The notes under the pieces: model-generated
What the model was told of the DNA's origin: nothing
The model's database searches: none
The model's input: only the letters and a program-made list of their open reading frames with translations
From: Pyrinomonadaceae bacterium
Lineage (GTDB): Bacteria; Acidobacteriota; Blastocatellia; Pyrinomonadales; Pyrinomonadaceae
NCBI GenBank assembly: GCA_013813825.1
Contig: JACCRA010000788.1
Span: forward strand, 1-11,008
Reading direction: 5' to 3'
DNA length: 11,008 nt
Translations under genes and position numbers: made by a program
Part shown: in pieces, positions 1 through 6,522 of the stretch
How positions within the stretch are numbered: the stretch's first letter is position 1
Layout: each line of letters begins with the position of its first letter

Positions 1-6
1 GGCTCA

Positions 7-38
7 AGCTGAAAGCTGAAAGCTGATGGCTGAGAGCT
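7..38 (+). repeat. Partial heptamer repeat arm before rpsN
   Basis: Four degenerate 7-bp units of the GCTGAAA / GCTGATG type run up to the start of rpsN. This is the orientation seen in the right arms of the related spacers at 294-317, 1442-1465 and 7184-7202. The matching left arm (TCAGC type) would lie before position 1, outside the window. No Shine-Dalgarno sequence is visible between this arm and the rpsN start. Confidence 0.7.
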
Positions 39-45
39 TAGAAAT

Positions 46-231
46 ATGGCAAAAAAATCGTTAATCGCGAAAGCGAACCGGAAACCAAAGTTTTCGGCGC
101 GGGCCTATACGCGCTGTCAGCGTTGCGGCCGACCGCGCGGCTACCTGCGGAAGTTCAAGCTTTGCCGCATCTGTTTCCGCGAACTCGCGCTGCAAGGGCA
201 GATTCCGGGCGTCGTGAAATCAAGCTGGTAA
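46..231 (+). CDS. rpsN: 30S ribosomal protein S14, zinc-binding type
   Basis: S14 is an essential protein of the 30S head that binds 16S rRNA near the decoding region. The 61-residue product has the length of the short, zinc-binding (type Z, C+) S14. The zinc ligands are C24, C27, C40 and C43 (two CxxC pairs), followed by the family's C-terminal end GVVKSSW. It lies first in the window, in the usual spc place before rpsH; the preceding genes (rplE and others) should be just upstream. The ATG at 46 gives the expected [17 protein letters not shown]-terminus. The upstream sequence is a heptamer repeat arm with no clear ribosome binding site, so translation may depend on coupling or a leader without a Shine-Dalgarno sequence. 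Identification is certain. Confidence 0.98.
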   Translation: MAKKSLIAKANRKPKFSARAYTRCQRCGRPRGYLRKFKLCRICFRELALQGQIPGVVKSSW

Positions 232-241
232 GGAAGCGGTC

Positions 242-317
242 AGCCACCAGCCGTCAGCTATCAGCCCGGAGAGGCTGTTTGGTTTGGCTGAATGCTGATA
301 GCTGAACGCTGATAGCT
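242..317 (+). repeat. Intergenic inverted repeat, TATCAGC/GCTGATA family (rpsN-rpsH)
   Basis: The left arm 242-265 and right arm 294-317 are 24 nt each and complementary at 20 positions by eye; the loop is 28 nt. Each arm is a run of degenerate heptamers (TATCAGC on the left, GCTGATA and GCTGAAC on the right). A GGAG Shine-Dalgarno sequence (324-327) follows outside the arm, 8 nt before rpsH. Confidence 0.85.
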
Positions 318-335
318 ATTATTGGAGTTAAGTTA

Positions 336-728
336 ATGACTGATCCTATTGCCGACATGCTGACGCGGATGCGAAACGCGATTACGGCGAAGCACTCGCG
401 CGTGGACATCCCGGCCTCGAAGCTGAAACTGGAAGTCGCCCGCATCCTCAAAGAGGAAGGCTATATCAATAACTTCGTCGTCAAGGGCGAGGGCGTGAAG
501 CGCACGATCCGCGTCTTCCTGCGTTACGATGCGCGTGGCACTTCGTCGATCTCGCATCTCTCGCGCGTCTCGAAGCCGGGGCGGCGCGTGTACATGGGCG
601 CGACCGAGATTCCGAAAGTTCTTGGCGGCTACGGCGTCAACATCGTCTCAACTTCGCGCGGTCTGATGAGCGGCAAGCGCGCCCGCCGCGAAAACGTCGG
701 CGGCGAAGTGCTGGCGGAAATCTACTGA
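336..728 (+). CDS. rpsH: 30S ribosomal protein S8
   Basis: S8 is a primary 16S rRNA binder (central domain, helix 21) and in enterobacteria is the translational repressor of the spc operon. The 130-residue product is full length. It starts MTDPIADMLTRMRNA, with the linker ISHLSRVSKPGRRVY at 72-86, the RNA-contacting STSRGLMS motif at 105-112 and VGGEVL at 121-126. The ATG at 336 has a GGAG ribosome binding site 8 nt upstream. It sits between two repeat-containing spacers. Whether S8 regulates this operon cannot be judged, because the usual target near rplE lies outside the window. Confidence 0.98.
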   Translation: MTDPIADMLTRMRNAITAKHSRVDIPASKLKLEVARILKEEGYINNFVVKGEGVKRTIRVFLRYDARGTSSISHLSRVSKPGRRVYMGATEIPKVLGGYGVNIVSTSRGLMSGKRARRENVGGEVLAEIY

Positions 729-734
729 GAGGTC

Positions 735-807
735 AGAGGTCAGAGATCAGAGGTCAGTAAAAGACAACTTGCTTTTATTTTTTACTGACCTCTGACCTCT
801 GACCTCT
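735..807 (+). repeat. Intergenic inverted repeat, GAGGTCA/TGACCTC family (rpsH-rplF)
   Basis: The arms 735-762 and 780-807 pair over 28 positions with one A/C mismatch (746/796). The loop is 17 nt. The left arm is built of AGAGGTC heptamers, one degenerated to AGAGATC, and the right arm of GACCTCT. The innermost pairs are CAGTAAAA/TTTTACTG. It starts only a few nt after the rpsH stop. The same family and arm length recur between secY and adk. Confidence 0.92.
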
Positions 808-814
808 CGCTTCT

Positions 815-833
815 CTTTAACCGAAGGTTAAAG
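815..833 (+). promoter_or_regulatory. Perfect small hairpin covering the rplF ribosome binding site
   Basis: CTTTAACC (815-822) pairs perfectly with GGTTAAAG (826-833) around the triloop GAA. The only Shine-Dalgarno-like stretch before the rplF ATG at 836 (GAAGG, 823-827) is the loop plus the first bases of the 3' strand. The hairpin would therefore hide or present the ribosome binding site. It is not built of the heptamer units of the adjacent inverted repeat. Regulation is an inference. Confidence 0.5.
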
Positions 834-835
834 CT

Positions 836-1396
836 ATGTCTCGTATCGGAAAAAAAGTGATTACCGTGCCGAAGGGCGTGAACGTCACAGTCGGCGAGCG
901 CGAGTTGGAAGTGAAGGGGCCGAAAGGAACTTTGAAGACGCCGGTTCCTGAAGGCATTACTTTCAAACTCGAAGGGGACCAGTTGCAAGCCGAGCGGGCA
1001 TCAGACGATCTCGCGGCCAATCACGGGTTGGCGCGGGCACTGGCGAACAATGCCGTCGTCGGCGTGACTGAGGGCTTCTCGAAGCAGATGGACGTGGTAG
1101 GCGTCGGCTACAAGGCGGACGTGCAGAGTAAGAAAATCGTCTTCTCGCTCGGTTATTCGCACCCGATTGAGTTTCCGCTGCCCGATGGCGTCGAGGCGAA
1201 GTCTGAACGCGTGCCCGCGAAAACGTCGATCCAGCAGTATCAGGTGACGCTGACGCTTTCGAGCATCGACAAACAGAAACTCGGTCAGGTCGCCGCCGAA
1301 ATGCACAATCTCCGTAAGCCCGATCCCTACAAAGGCAAGGGCGTGCGCTATGCCGGCGTGCCGTTGAAACTGCGGCCCGGAAAAACTGGAAAATAA
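836..1396 (+). CDS. rplF: 50S ribosomal protein L6
   Basis: L6 is a two-domain protein at the base of the L7/L12 stalk that binds 23S rRNA near the sarcin-ricin loop. The 186-residue product has the usual length. It starts [15 protein letters not shown]. The first beta-rich domain covers about 1-82 and the second about 83-186. The C-terminal signature [16 protein letters not shown] lies at 159-174 and the product ends PGKTGK. The ATG at 836 matches the conserved N-terminus. Its ribosome binding site lies in a perfect hairpin directly upstream, and a long inverted repeat precedes that. Identification is certain. Confidence 0.98.
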   Translation: MSRIGKKVITVPKGVNVTVGERELEVKGPKGTLKTPVPEGITFKLEGDQLQAERASDDLAANHGLARALANNAVVGVTEGFSKQMDVVGVGYKADVQSKKIVFSLGYSHPIEFPLPDGVEAKSERVPAKTSIQQYQVTLTLSSIDKQKLGQVAAEMHNLRKPDPYKGKGVRYAGVPLKLRPGKTGK

Positions 1397-1397
1397 T

Positions 1398-1465
1398 TGC
1401 TATCAGCCGTCAGCTTTCAGCGGTCGGCCAAGAATGATTTTGCTGATAGCTGATGGCTGACAGCA
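1398..1465 (+). repeat. Intergenic inverted repeat, TATCAGC/GCTGATA family (rplF-rplR)
   Basis: The arms 1398-1421 and 1442-1465 are 24 nt each with 3 mismatches; the loop is 20 nt. The left arm is made of ATCAGCC/GTCAGCT-type heptamers and the right arm of GCTGATA, GCTGATG, GCTGACA. The right arm contains an ATG (1453) in frame with rplR that is a false start. The true ribosome binding site GGAG (1467-1470) follows the arm. Confidence 0.88.
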
Positions 1466-1476
1466 CGGAGTTAGTA

Positions 1477-1911
1477 ATGGCACAGATAGACAGAGCAGAG
1501 ATTCGTCGGGCGGTGCATCGGAGGATTCGGCGTAAAGTTCAGGGGAGCGGGGAGCGCCCGCGGCTGACGATCTACCGCAGCTTGAATCATATCTACGCGC
1601 AGATCATCGACGACGCGCAGGGCCGCACGCTCGCCGCCGCTTCGACGACGGAGAAGGACTTGCGCGACGCGACCGGCGGCAACATCGAGGCGGCACGTCG
1701 CGTCGGCCGCGCCATCGCCGAGCGGGCGATTGGCGCCGGCATTAATCAAGTTGTCTTTGATCGCGGCGGCTATCGTTATCACGGGCGCGTCAAAGCGCTT
1801 GCGGACGCCGCGCGCGAAGCCGGGTTGAACCGGGAAGAGGCCAGACAGCAGGAGGCCGGACCAGAAGAGGGAGCGGCGGCTGATGAGGCTGCGGCGGCCA
1901 CTCAGGAATAG
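1477..1911 (+). CDS. rplR: 50S ribosomal protein L18 with acidic C-terminal tail
   Basis: L18 binds 5S rRNA and helps place the 5S particle in the central protuberance. I place the start at the ATG at 1477, 6 nt after GGAG. It gives [21 protein letters not shown]; the in-frame ATG at 1453 lies inside a repeat arm and would add 8 unrelated residues. The core 1-117 carries [20 protein letters not shown] (28-47), the [20 protein letters not shown] block (94-113) and the usual ending REAGL. The family normally stops within a few residues of that point. Here 27 more residues follow, rich in Glu and Ala (118-144). The stop is 2 nt before rpsE, so the two are probably translationally coupled. Confidence 0.96.
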   Translation: MAQIDRAEIRRAVHRRIRRKVQGSGERPRLTIYRSLNHIYAQIIDDAQGRTLAAASTTEKDLRDATGGNIEAARRVGRAIAERAIGAGINQVVFDRGGYRYHGRVKALADAAREAGLNREEARQQEAGPEEGAAADEAAAATQE

Positions 1912-1913
1912 CA

Positions 1914-2420
1914 ATGCGACAACCAAAACATCGTATCTCAGCGCAGGGTCTTGATCTGAAGGATCAAGTGATTTCCATCAACCGCGTCACCAAAGTAGTA
2001 AAGGGCGGTAAGAATCTAAGCTTCGCGGCGCTCGTCGTTATCGGCGACGAGGCGGGGCATGTCGGCTTTGGTTCGGGCAAGGCACGCGAAGTGCCGCTTG
2101 CGATCAAGAAGGCCATCGAAGCGGCAAAGAAGAACCTGATCCGCGTGCCGCTTATCGAGAACACGCTGCCGCACCAACTCATCGGCAACTACGGGGCCGG
2201 CCGCGTCATGATGAAGCCAGCAAGCCCTGGTACCGGCGTTATTGCTGGCGGGGCAGTGCGCGCCATCATGCAGGCGGCCGGCGTCCACGATGTGCGAACC
2301 AAAGTGCTGGGATCGACCAACCCGCACAACGTCGTCCGCGCCACCTTCGATGGTCTGCTCAACATGAAAGACCCGATGGAATTGGCGCGCCTACGCGGCA
2401 AACAAGTGGAGGAGTTATAA
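1914..2420 (+). CDS. rpsE: 30S ribosomal protein S5
   Basis: S5 lies on the solvent side of the 30S body, near the mRNA entry tunnel, and affects decoding accuracy and helicase activity. The 168-residue product has the N-terminal double-stranded RNA-binding-like domain at about 15-80 ([20 protein letters not shown] at 17-36, [15 protein letters not shown]). The C-terminal domain holds [20 protein letters not shown] (97-116) and [13 protein letters not shown] (132-144). An AGGA ribosome binding site (1904-1907) lies inside the end of rplR. The gap to rplR is 2 nt and to rpmD 3 nt. These are the only neighbours in the window packed this tightly, and their gaps carry no repeat. Confidence 0.98.
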   Translation: MRQPKHRISAQGLDLKDQVISINRVTKVVKGGKNLSFAALVVIGDEAGHVGFGSGKAREVPLAIKKAIEAAKKNLIRVPLIENTLPHQLIGNYGAGRVMMKPASPGTGVIAGGAVRAIMQAAGVHDVRTKVLGSTNPHNVVRATFDGLLNMKDPMELARLRGKQVEEL

Positions 2421-2423
2421 GTC

Positions 2424-2714
2424 ATGGGTCTGATGGACGTAGTTTCGAATGTCATCGGCGCGATCACAGGCACGCCGGAAGAGCAGACGCCTGCGGCGGA
2501 GGGCGAGCGGGCGCCTCAGTCTGACAACGGCAACAGCGGCGGGAAGATTCGCATTCAGTATTACCGCAGCTTCATCGCCTTTCCGAAGACGCAGAAACAG
2601 ATCGTGCGGAGCGTCGGCTTGACGAAGCTCAACCAGATCGTTGAGCGCTCCGACACACCTTCAATGCGCGGCTTCGTCGCGAAAGTGCCACACTTGCTGA
2701 GAATTGTGGAGTGA
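2424..2714 (+). CDS. rpmD: 50S ribosomal protein L30 with N-terminal extension
   Basis: L30 is a small 23S rRNA-binding protein. The L30 domain is at residues 41-96 ([10 protein letters not shown]..., then [20 protein letters not shown] at 65-84 and the VPHLL end) and alone accounts for the usual length of about 60. It is preceded by 40 residues not found in ordinary L30: an amphipathic, hydrophobic start ([16 protein letters not shown]) and a Glu/Pro/Ser/Gly-rich linker (17-40). The extension is likely translated. GGAGGAG (2408-2414) lies 9 nt before the ATG at 2424, while no ATG or obvious ribosome binding site lies next to residue 41. A second Met at residue 4 would give nearly the same protein. 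Confidence 0.93.
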   Translation: MGLMDVVSNVIGAITGTPEEQTPAAEGERAPQSDNGNSGGKIRIQYYRSFIAFPKTQKQIVRSVGLTKLNQIVERSDTPSMRGFVAKVPHLLRIVE

Positions 2715-2722
2715 CATTTTTT

Positions 2723-2751
2723 AGTTTTCAGCACATGCAGAACTGAAAACT
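2723..2751 (+). repeat. Intergenic inverted repeat, short (rpmD-rplO)
   Basis: AGTTTTCAG (2723-2731) pairs perfectly with CTGAAAACT (2743-2751) around an 11-nt loop. It is the shortest inverted repeat in the operon and has hardly more than one unit per arm. It lies after a T-run and before the rplO ribosome binding site GGAG (2758-2761). Confidence 0.75.
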
Positions 2752-2770
2752 GCGAATGGAGTGAGTTGAA

Positions 2771-3241
2771 ATGGCTATCGGACTTAATAACTTGCGCGCG
2801 CCGGAAGGCTCGACACATAAGAAGAAGCGCGTTGGTCGCGGCCCTGGTTCGGGTCTGGGTAAGACGGCGGGGCGCGGCAATAAGGGACAAAAGTCGCGCT
2901 CCGGGTATTCGGCGAAGATCGGTTTCGAGGGCGGACAGATGCCTTTGCAGCGCCGTCTGCCGAAGCGCGGGTTCACGAACATTTTTAAGAAGCAGTGGAT
3001 CGAAGTGAGCCTCGCGACTTTGGAGCGCAGCTTTGAGGCGAACGAGGAAGTGACGCCTGAGTTGATGCACCAGCGCGGCGTGATCGCCAAAGGCCATCGC
3101 GACGTAGTCGTGCTCGGCACCGGCGATGTGACCAAAGCTCTGCGCATCTCGGCGCACCGCTTCACCAAAAGCGCGCGCGAGAAGATCGAGGCGGCAGGCG
3201 GCGGTGCGACTTTGATTACCAAGGCGCCAGCCGGCGAATAG
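2771..3241 (+). CDS. rplO: 50S ribosomal protein L15
   Basis: L15 is a late-assembly 23S rRNA-binding protein whose extended N-terminus threads into the rRNA. The 156-residue product has the glycine/lysine/arginine-rich N-terminal arm ([20 protein letters not shown] at 16-35, [10 protein letters not shown] at 36-45). It is followed by [18 protein letters not shown] (51-68) and the C-terminal L15/L18e fold ending in ITKAPAGE. The ATG at 2771 is 9 nt after GGAG (2758-2761). It sits in the canonical place between rpmD and secY. Confidence 0.97.
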   Translation: MAIGLNNLRAPEGSTHKKKRVGRGPGSGLGKTAGRGNKGQKSRSGYSAKIGFEGGQMPLQRRLPKRGFTNIFKKQWIEVSLATLERSFEANEEVTPELMHQRGVIAKGHRDVVVLGTGDVTKALRISAHRFTKSAREKIEAAGGGATLITKAPAGE

Positions 3242-3262
3242 ATCGCAGTTTGAAAATTGGCG

Positions 3263-3316
3263 AATCGTCAATCGTGAATGGATAGCTACGGCTTTCTTAT
3301 TTCACGATTGACGATT
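3263..3316 (+). repeat. Intergenic inverted repeat, ATTGACG family (rplO-secY)
   Basis: The 16-nt arms 3263-3278 and 3301-3316 are perfectly complementary (core AATCGTCAATCG / CGATTGACGATT) around a 22-nt loop. The right side continues as degenerate heptamers (CATTGAC, 3320-3326) with a much weaker partner in the left flank. An AAAGG ribosome binding site for secY (3332-3336) follows. Confidence 0.85.
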
Positions 3317-3343
3317 TATCATTGACGAATCAAAGGCACTGCT

Positions 3344-4762
3344 ATGGAAAAGTTTTTCGCGGCCGTTCGCAACATGTTTCAGGTGCCGGATTTACGCCGG
3401 CGCATCTTCTTCACGCTCGGACTACTTGCGGTCTATCGCCTCGGGGCGCACGTCACCGCGCCCGGTATCAATAAAGACCAACTCGCGCGCGTGTGGAGTG
3501 AAGTCGGCAACACACTGCTCGGCGTCCTCGATCTCTTTTCGGGCGGCAACTTTCAGACGATCTCGATTTTCGCGCTCGGCGTCACGCCCTACATTACGGC
3601 CTCGATTATTTTGCAGTTGATGACGACCGTTTTCACGAGCCTGAAGAAGTTGCAGGAAGAGGGTGAGGCCGGGCGGCAGAAGATCAACCAGTACACGCGC
3701 TACTTGACGGTAATCTTGGCCGGCTTCCAGACTTCAATCGTCGCCCGCTGGCTGGCCGCCAACGGCGTCGGCGAAAACACTTGGGGCTTCCTCTTTACGA
3801 CCGTCCTGACGCTGACCACCGGCACCATCTTCGTGATGTGGCTCGGCGAGCAGATCACGGAACGCGGCATCGGCAACGGCATCTCGCTGTTGATTTTCGC
3901 GGGCATCGTCATCGGTCTGCCGAACGGCGTCCAGCAGGTGCTGACGAAATTGCGGAGCGGCGACACGCTGGCGGTGCTCGGCGTGCTCGCGCTGATCATC
4001 GCGCTCGTGGGCTTAATCGCGTTTATTGTCTTTGTCGAAACGGCACGGCGCAAAGTGCCGATCAGCTATGCCAAGCGCCACATCGGGCGTCAACTCGTCG
4101 GCGGGCAGCAGACTACCATGCCGCTCAAGATCAACATGGCCGGAGTCATCCCCGTGATCTTCGCCTCGTCGATGCTCGCATTCCCGCAGACAATTTTGCA
4201 GTTCATTCAGTACGACCCCAACAACCCGACTTCTTGGAAGAGCCGCGTTGTCACTTTCTTCCAGCAGTTCCACGGTGGCGATCCGTATTACGAGTTGGTC
4301 TTCATTTCGCTGATCGTCCTCTTCACCTTCTTCTACATCACGATTATTTTTAACGTCGAAGAGGTGGCGGACAATCTCCGCAAGCACGGCGGATTCATTC
4401 CCGGCATTCGACCGGGGCGCACGACCGCCCAGTATCTGAATACTATTCTGACGCGGCTCACAACGGTTGGCGCTATTTATCTGGCGCTCGTCGCGCTACT
4501 GCCGCAGATCATGTTGAGCGGCTTCAATGTGGCGCGGTTGCCGTTTATCGGTGGGCCACTCGATCAGTTCTTCACCAGCACCCCGGGCTTCGGCTGGATT
4601 CCGACCGGCATGGGTTACCAGTTTTACTTCGGCGGCACCAGCTTACTGATCCTCGTCGGCGTCGCCATGGACACCGTCGCGCAGATTGAGGCGCAACTGG
4701 TAATGCGAAATTACGAAGGCTTCCTCGGCGGCGGCGGCCGCCTGCGTGGACGGAGAAGCTAA
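3344..4762 (+). CDS. secY: Protein translocase subunit SecY
   Basis: SecY is the pore subunit of the SecYEG channel in the inner membrane and moves unfolded proteins out of the cell or into the membrane. The 472-residue product shows ten likely membrane segments. TM1 is at about 22-40 (GLLAVYRLGAHVTAPGI), followed by the plug LDLFSGG (62-68) and TM2 (SIFALGVTPYITASIILQL, 74-92). ERGIGNGIS (173-181) and the cytosolic loop ISYAKRHIGRQ (240-250) follow. The ribosome/SecA-binding loop VADNLRKHGGFIPGIRPG is at 341-358 and TM10 starts near GTSLLILVGVAMDT (431-444). SecY is usually about 430-440 residues. The surplus appears to lie mainly in the last periplasmic loop, about 393-428, between LLPQIM and FYFGG. 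The start has AAAGG 7 nt upstream. Confidence 0.98.
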   Translation: MEKFFAAVRNMFQVPDLRRRIFFTLGLLAVYRLGAHVTAPGINKDQLARVWSEVGNTLLGVLDLFSGGNFQTISIFALGVTPYITASIILQLMTTVFTSLKKLQEEGEAGRQKINQYTRYLTVILAGFQTSIVARWLAANGVGENTWGFLFTTVLTLTTGTIFVMWLGEQITERGIGNGISLLIFAGIVIGLPNGVQQVLTKLRSGDTLAVLGVLALIIALVGLIAFIVFVETARRKVPISYAKRHIGRQLVGGQQTTMPLKINMAGVIPVIFASSMLAFPQTILQFIQYDPNNPTSWKSRVVTFFQQFHGGDPYYELVFISLIVLFTFFYITIIFNVEEVADNLRKHGGFIPGIRPGRTTAQYLNTILTRLTTVGAIYLALVALLPQIMLSGFNVARLPFIGGPLDQFFTSTPGFGWIPTGMGYQFYFGGTSLLILVGVAMDTVAQIEAQLVMRNYEGFLGGGGRLRGRRS

Positions 4763-4765
4763 CAG

Positions 4766-4840
4766 AGAGGTCAGAGGCGAGAGGTCAGAGGTCAGTAAAA
4801 CTGATTTCTTCCGACCTCTGACCTCTGACCTCTGACCTCT
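4766..4840 (+). repeat. Intergenic inverted repeat, GAGGTCA/TGACCTC family (secY-adk)
   Basis: The arms 4766-4793 and 4813-4840 pair at 26 of 28 positions (mismatches at 4778/4828 and 4779/4827) around a 19-nt loop. The right arm is four exact GACCTCT units and ends 5 nt before the adk start codon. Unit, orientation, arm length and the loop-proximal CAGTAAAA match the rpsH-rplF element. Confidence 0.92.
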
Positions 4841-4845
4841 GAATC

Positions 4846-5502
4846 ATGTCGAAGATCGTGGTCTTAATGGGAGCGCCGGGCGCCGGCAAGGGGACACAGG
4901 CGCGTCTGCTGCAAGAGCGACGGGGGCTACCGCAAATCTCGACGGGCGATATGTTCCGCACGCTGGCGAAGGCCGAGACTCCGCTCGCCGAAGAGGTTCG
5001 CGCCGTGCAGTCCGCCGGAAAGCTGATCTCCGACGAGTTAGTGATCCGGGTGGTTGAGGAACGCACATCACAGGACGATTGCCGGCGCGGTTACATTCTT
5101 GACGGCTTCCCGCGCACGACCGTGCAGGCGACGATGCTAGAGAACATCGCCATCGAGCAAGGTCATAAAATTCAAGCCGTGTTGGTCGATGTGCCTTTCG
5201 AGCTTTTGGAAAAGCGGGCGACCGGGCGGCTGAGTTGCCCCGTCTGCGGCGAGATTTATAACATCTACTTTAAGCCGCCAATCAAGGAAGGCTTTTGCGA
5301 CGCACACCCGGACGCGCCATTGACGCATCGCACTGACGACACTTCGGCGAAGATCAAAGTCCGGCTGGAAACTTACGAGCAGCAGACGCGGCCGTTGCTG
5401 GATTATTATTCCGGCTCGCACCGCCTCAGCCGCGTCGAGGGCACACGCGATCTGAAAGTGGTCTACGAGGATATCGAAAAGATCGTGACGGGCGACGTGT
5501 GA
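4846..5502 (+). CDS. adk: Adenylate kinase, long form with zinc-type lid
   Basis: Adenylate kinase interconverts ATP + AMP and 2 ADP in the cytosol. The 218-residue product has the P-loop GAPGAGKGT (9-17), the AMP-site motif ISTGDMFR (31-38), DGFPR (86-90) and a long lid (about 125-165), ending in the usual RVEGTRDLKVVYEDI. The lid has C131, C134 and C151 in the zinc-lid spacing (CxxC, 16 residues, Cxx). The fourth ligand position, commonly Cys or Asp, is H154, so a Cys3His site is inferred. The ATG at 4846 gives the conserved start MSKIVVLMGAPGAG. It follows a repeat arm by 5 nt and has no Shine-Dalgarno sequence. The secY-adk-map order is typical. Confidence 0.97.
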   Translation: MSKIVVLMGAPGAGKGTQARLLQERRGLPQISTGDMFRTLAKAETPLAEEVRAVQSAGKLISDELVIRVVEERTSQDDCRRGYILDGFPRTTVQATMLENIAIEQGHKIQAVLVDVPFELLEKRATGRLSCPVCGEIYNIYFKPPIKEGFCDAHPDAPLTHRTDDTSAKIKVRLETYEQQTRPLLDYYSGSHRLSRVEGTRDLKVVYEDIEKIVTGDV

Positions 5503-5527
5503 CTAGTTGAAAACTTGTCTTTGCTTG

Positions 5528-5546
5528 TCACTCAGCACTCATCATT
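5528..5546 (+). repeat. Possible degenerate single repeat arm (adk-map)
   Basis: TCACTCA, GCACTCA and TCATTG run in 7-nt steps just before the map start, resembling the right arms of the other spacers. No complementary left arm is visible in this 49-bp gap. It may be a decayed element or chance. Confidence 0.3.
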
Positions 5547-5551
5547 GTTTC

Positions 5552-6355
5552 ATGATCATCGGGAAGTCAAAAAAAGAGTTGGAGAAGATGCGGGCGGCGG
5601 GGCGACTCGCCGGTCAGGTGCGCGAACACATGCGCGGGCTGGCGCGCCCCGGCATCACGACTCTTGAAATCAACCGGGAGGCGGAGAAGCTGATCCGCGA
5701 CGCTGGGGCACTCCCGACCTTCAAAGGCTATCACGGCTTCCCCTACGCGATTTGCGCTTCAGTCAACGAGCAGGTGGTCCACGGCTTTCCTTCAAATTAC
5801 CTGTTGCGGGACGGAGACATTTTGTCGGTTGATGTTGGCGTGACGCTCAGCGGTTATGTCGGCGACACGGCGACGACCATTCCCATCGGCAGCGTCCGCC
5901 CGGAATGGCTCCGGCTCATCCACGTCTCCGAAGAATGTCTGGCGCTTGCCATTGAGGAGTGTCGCCCCGGCCGGTACTTGGGAGACATTAGTTCGGCCGT
6001 CCAATTCCACGCCGAAGCGCAAGGCTACTCTATCGTGCGCGACTACGTCGGGCACGGCATTGGGCGGAAGATGCATGAAGACCCGCAAATCCCGAACTAC
6101 GGCAAACCGGGGACGGGTCCCCGGCTGAAAGCCGGGTATGTTTTTGCGGTCGAACCGATGCTCAATCTCGGCACACAGCATACCAAGACTTTAGCCGACG
6201 GGTGGACGGTCGTGACAGTTGACGGCCAGCCGAGCGCGCACGTCGAACATACGGTTGCGATCACTGAAGCCGGGCCGGAAGTACTAACGAAGGTTGTCGA
6301 GGTAGTTGATTTTGAGTCGCAACTGCCGCCGTTGGAAGTTGCAGCACGCACCTGA
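5552..6355 (+). CDS. map: Methionine aminopeptidase, type I
   Basis: This enzyme removes the initiator methionine from new proteins at the ribosome exit. I start it at the ATG at 5552 (MIIGKSKKELEKMRAAGR, 267 residues), which matches the family. The in-frame ATG at 5507 would add 15 Cys/Ser/Leu residues encoded by spacer DNA. The pita-bread fold residues are present: substrate-site H77 (VVHGFPSN), metal ligands D94 and D105 (SVDVGVTLSGYVGDTATT), H168 (YVGHGIGRKMHEDP), E201 (FAVEPMLNLG) and E232 (HVEHTVAIT). H175 also fits the second conserved catalytic His. There is no CxxC-type N-terminal zinc extension. No Shine-Dalgarno sequence is visible. A 230-bp spacer without infA follows. Confidence 0.97.
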   Translation: MIIGKSKKELEKMRAAGRLAGQVREHMRGLARPGITTLEINREAEKLIRDAGALPTFKGYHGFPYAICASVNEQVVHGFPSNYLLRDGDILSVDVGVTLSGYVGDTATTIPIGSVRPEWLRLIHVSEECLALAIEECRPGRYLGDISSAVQFHAEAQGYSIVRDYVGHGIGRKMHEDPQIPNYGKPGTGPRLKAGYVFAVEPMLNLGTQHTKTLADGWTVVTVDGQPSAHVEHTVAITEAGPEVLTKVVEVVDFESQLPPLEVAART

Positions 6356-6380
6356 AAAGAGTGCTCAATGCGCTCGCTAT

Positions 6381-6409
6381 TTGGCGGATCAAAGATGATA
6401 TGTTACCAT
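6381..6409 (+). promoter_or_regulatory. Weak candidate sigma-70-type promoter upstream of rpmJ
   Basis: TTGGCG (6381-6386) and TACCAT (6404-6409), spaced by 17 bp, each match four of six consensus bases. The segment is AT-richer than its surroundings. It lies about 180 bp before rpmJ in the only long repeat-free spacer. The match is weak. Confidence 0.25.
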
Positions 6410-6487
6410 TCACAATTTGCCGAAACCGCCATTTTTCAGCAATGAGAAGAGAGTCAATCTAGTGAGGTAAGCGGCGGTCAATGTCGC

Positions 6488-6522
6488 GACGAAGACGGAC
6501 GAAATCCGGTCGTCATGTCTTC
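6488..6522 (+). promoter_or_regulatory. Alternative hairpins in the rpmJ leader
   Basis: GACGA (6488-6492) can pair with TCGTC (6510-6514) around the hairpin CGGA-CGAAA-TCCG (6496-6508). GAAGAC (6491-6496) can instead pair with GTCTTC (6517-6522); the two folds share bases and exclude each other. The position before the S13-S11-S4-alpha-L17 genes makes a regulatory leader conceivable. No known RNA family is recognised. Confidence 0.3.

Noticed and set aside
2561..3271. Long open frame on the minus strand across rpmD-rplO
   Set aside because: It is the antisense of two clear ribosomal protein genes, with no recognisable domain; an effect of GC-rich codons.
6368..6445. 25-codon frame after map (MRSLFGGSKMICY...)
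   Set aside because: No resemblance to IF-1 or any known small protein, no ribosome site, and composition is like the surrounding spacer.
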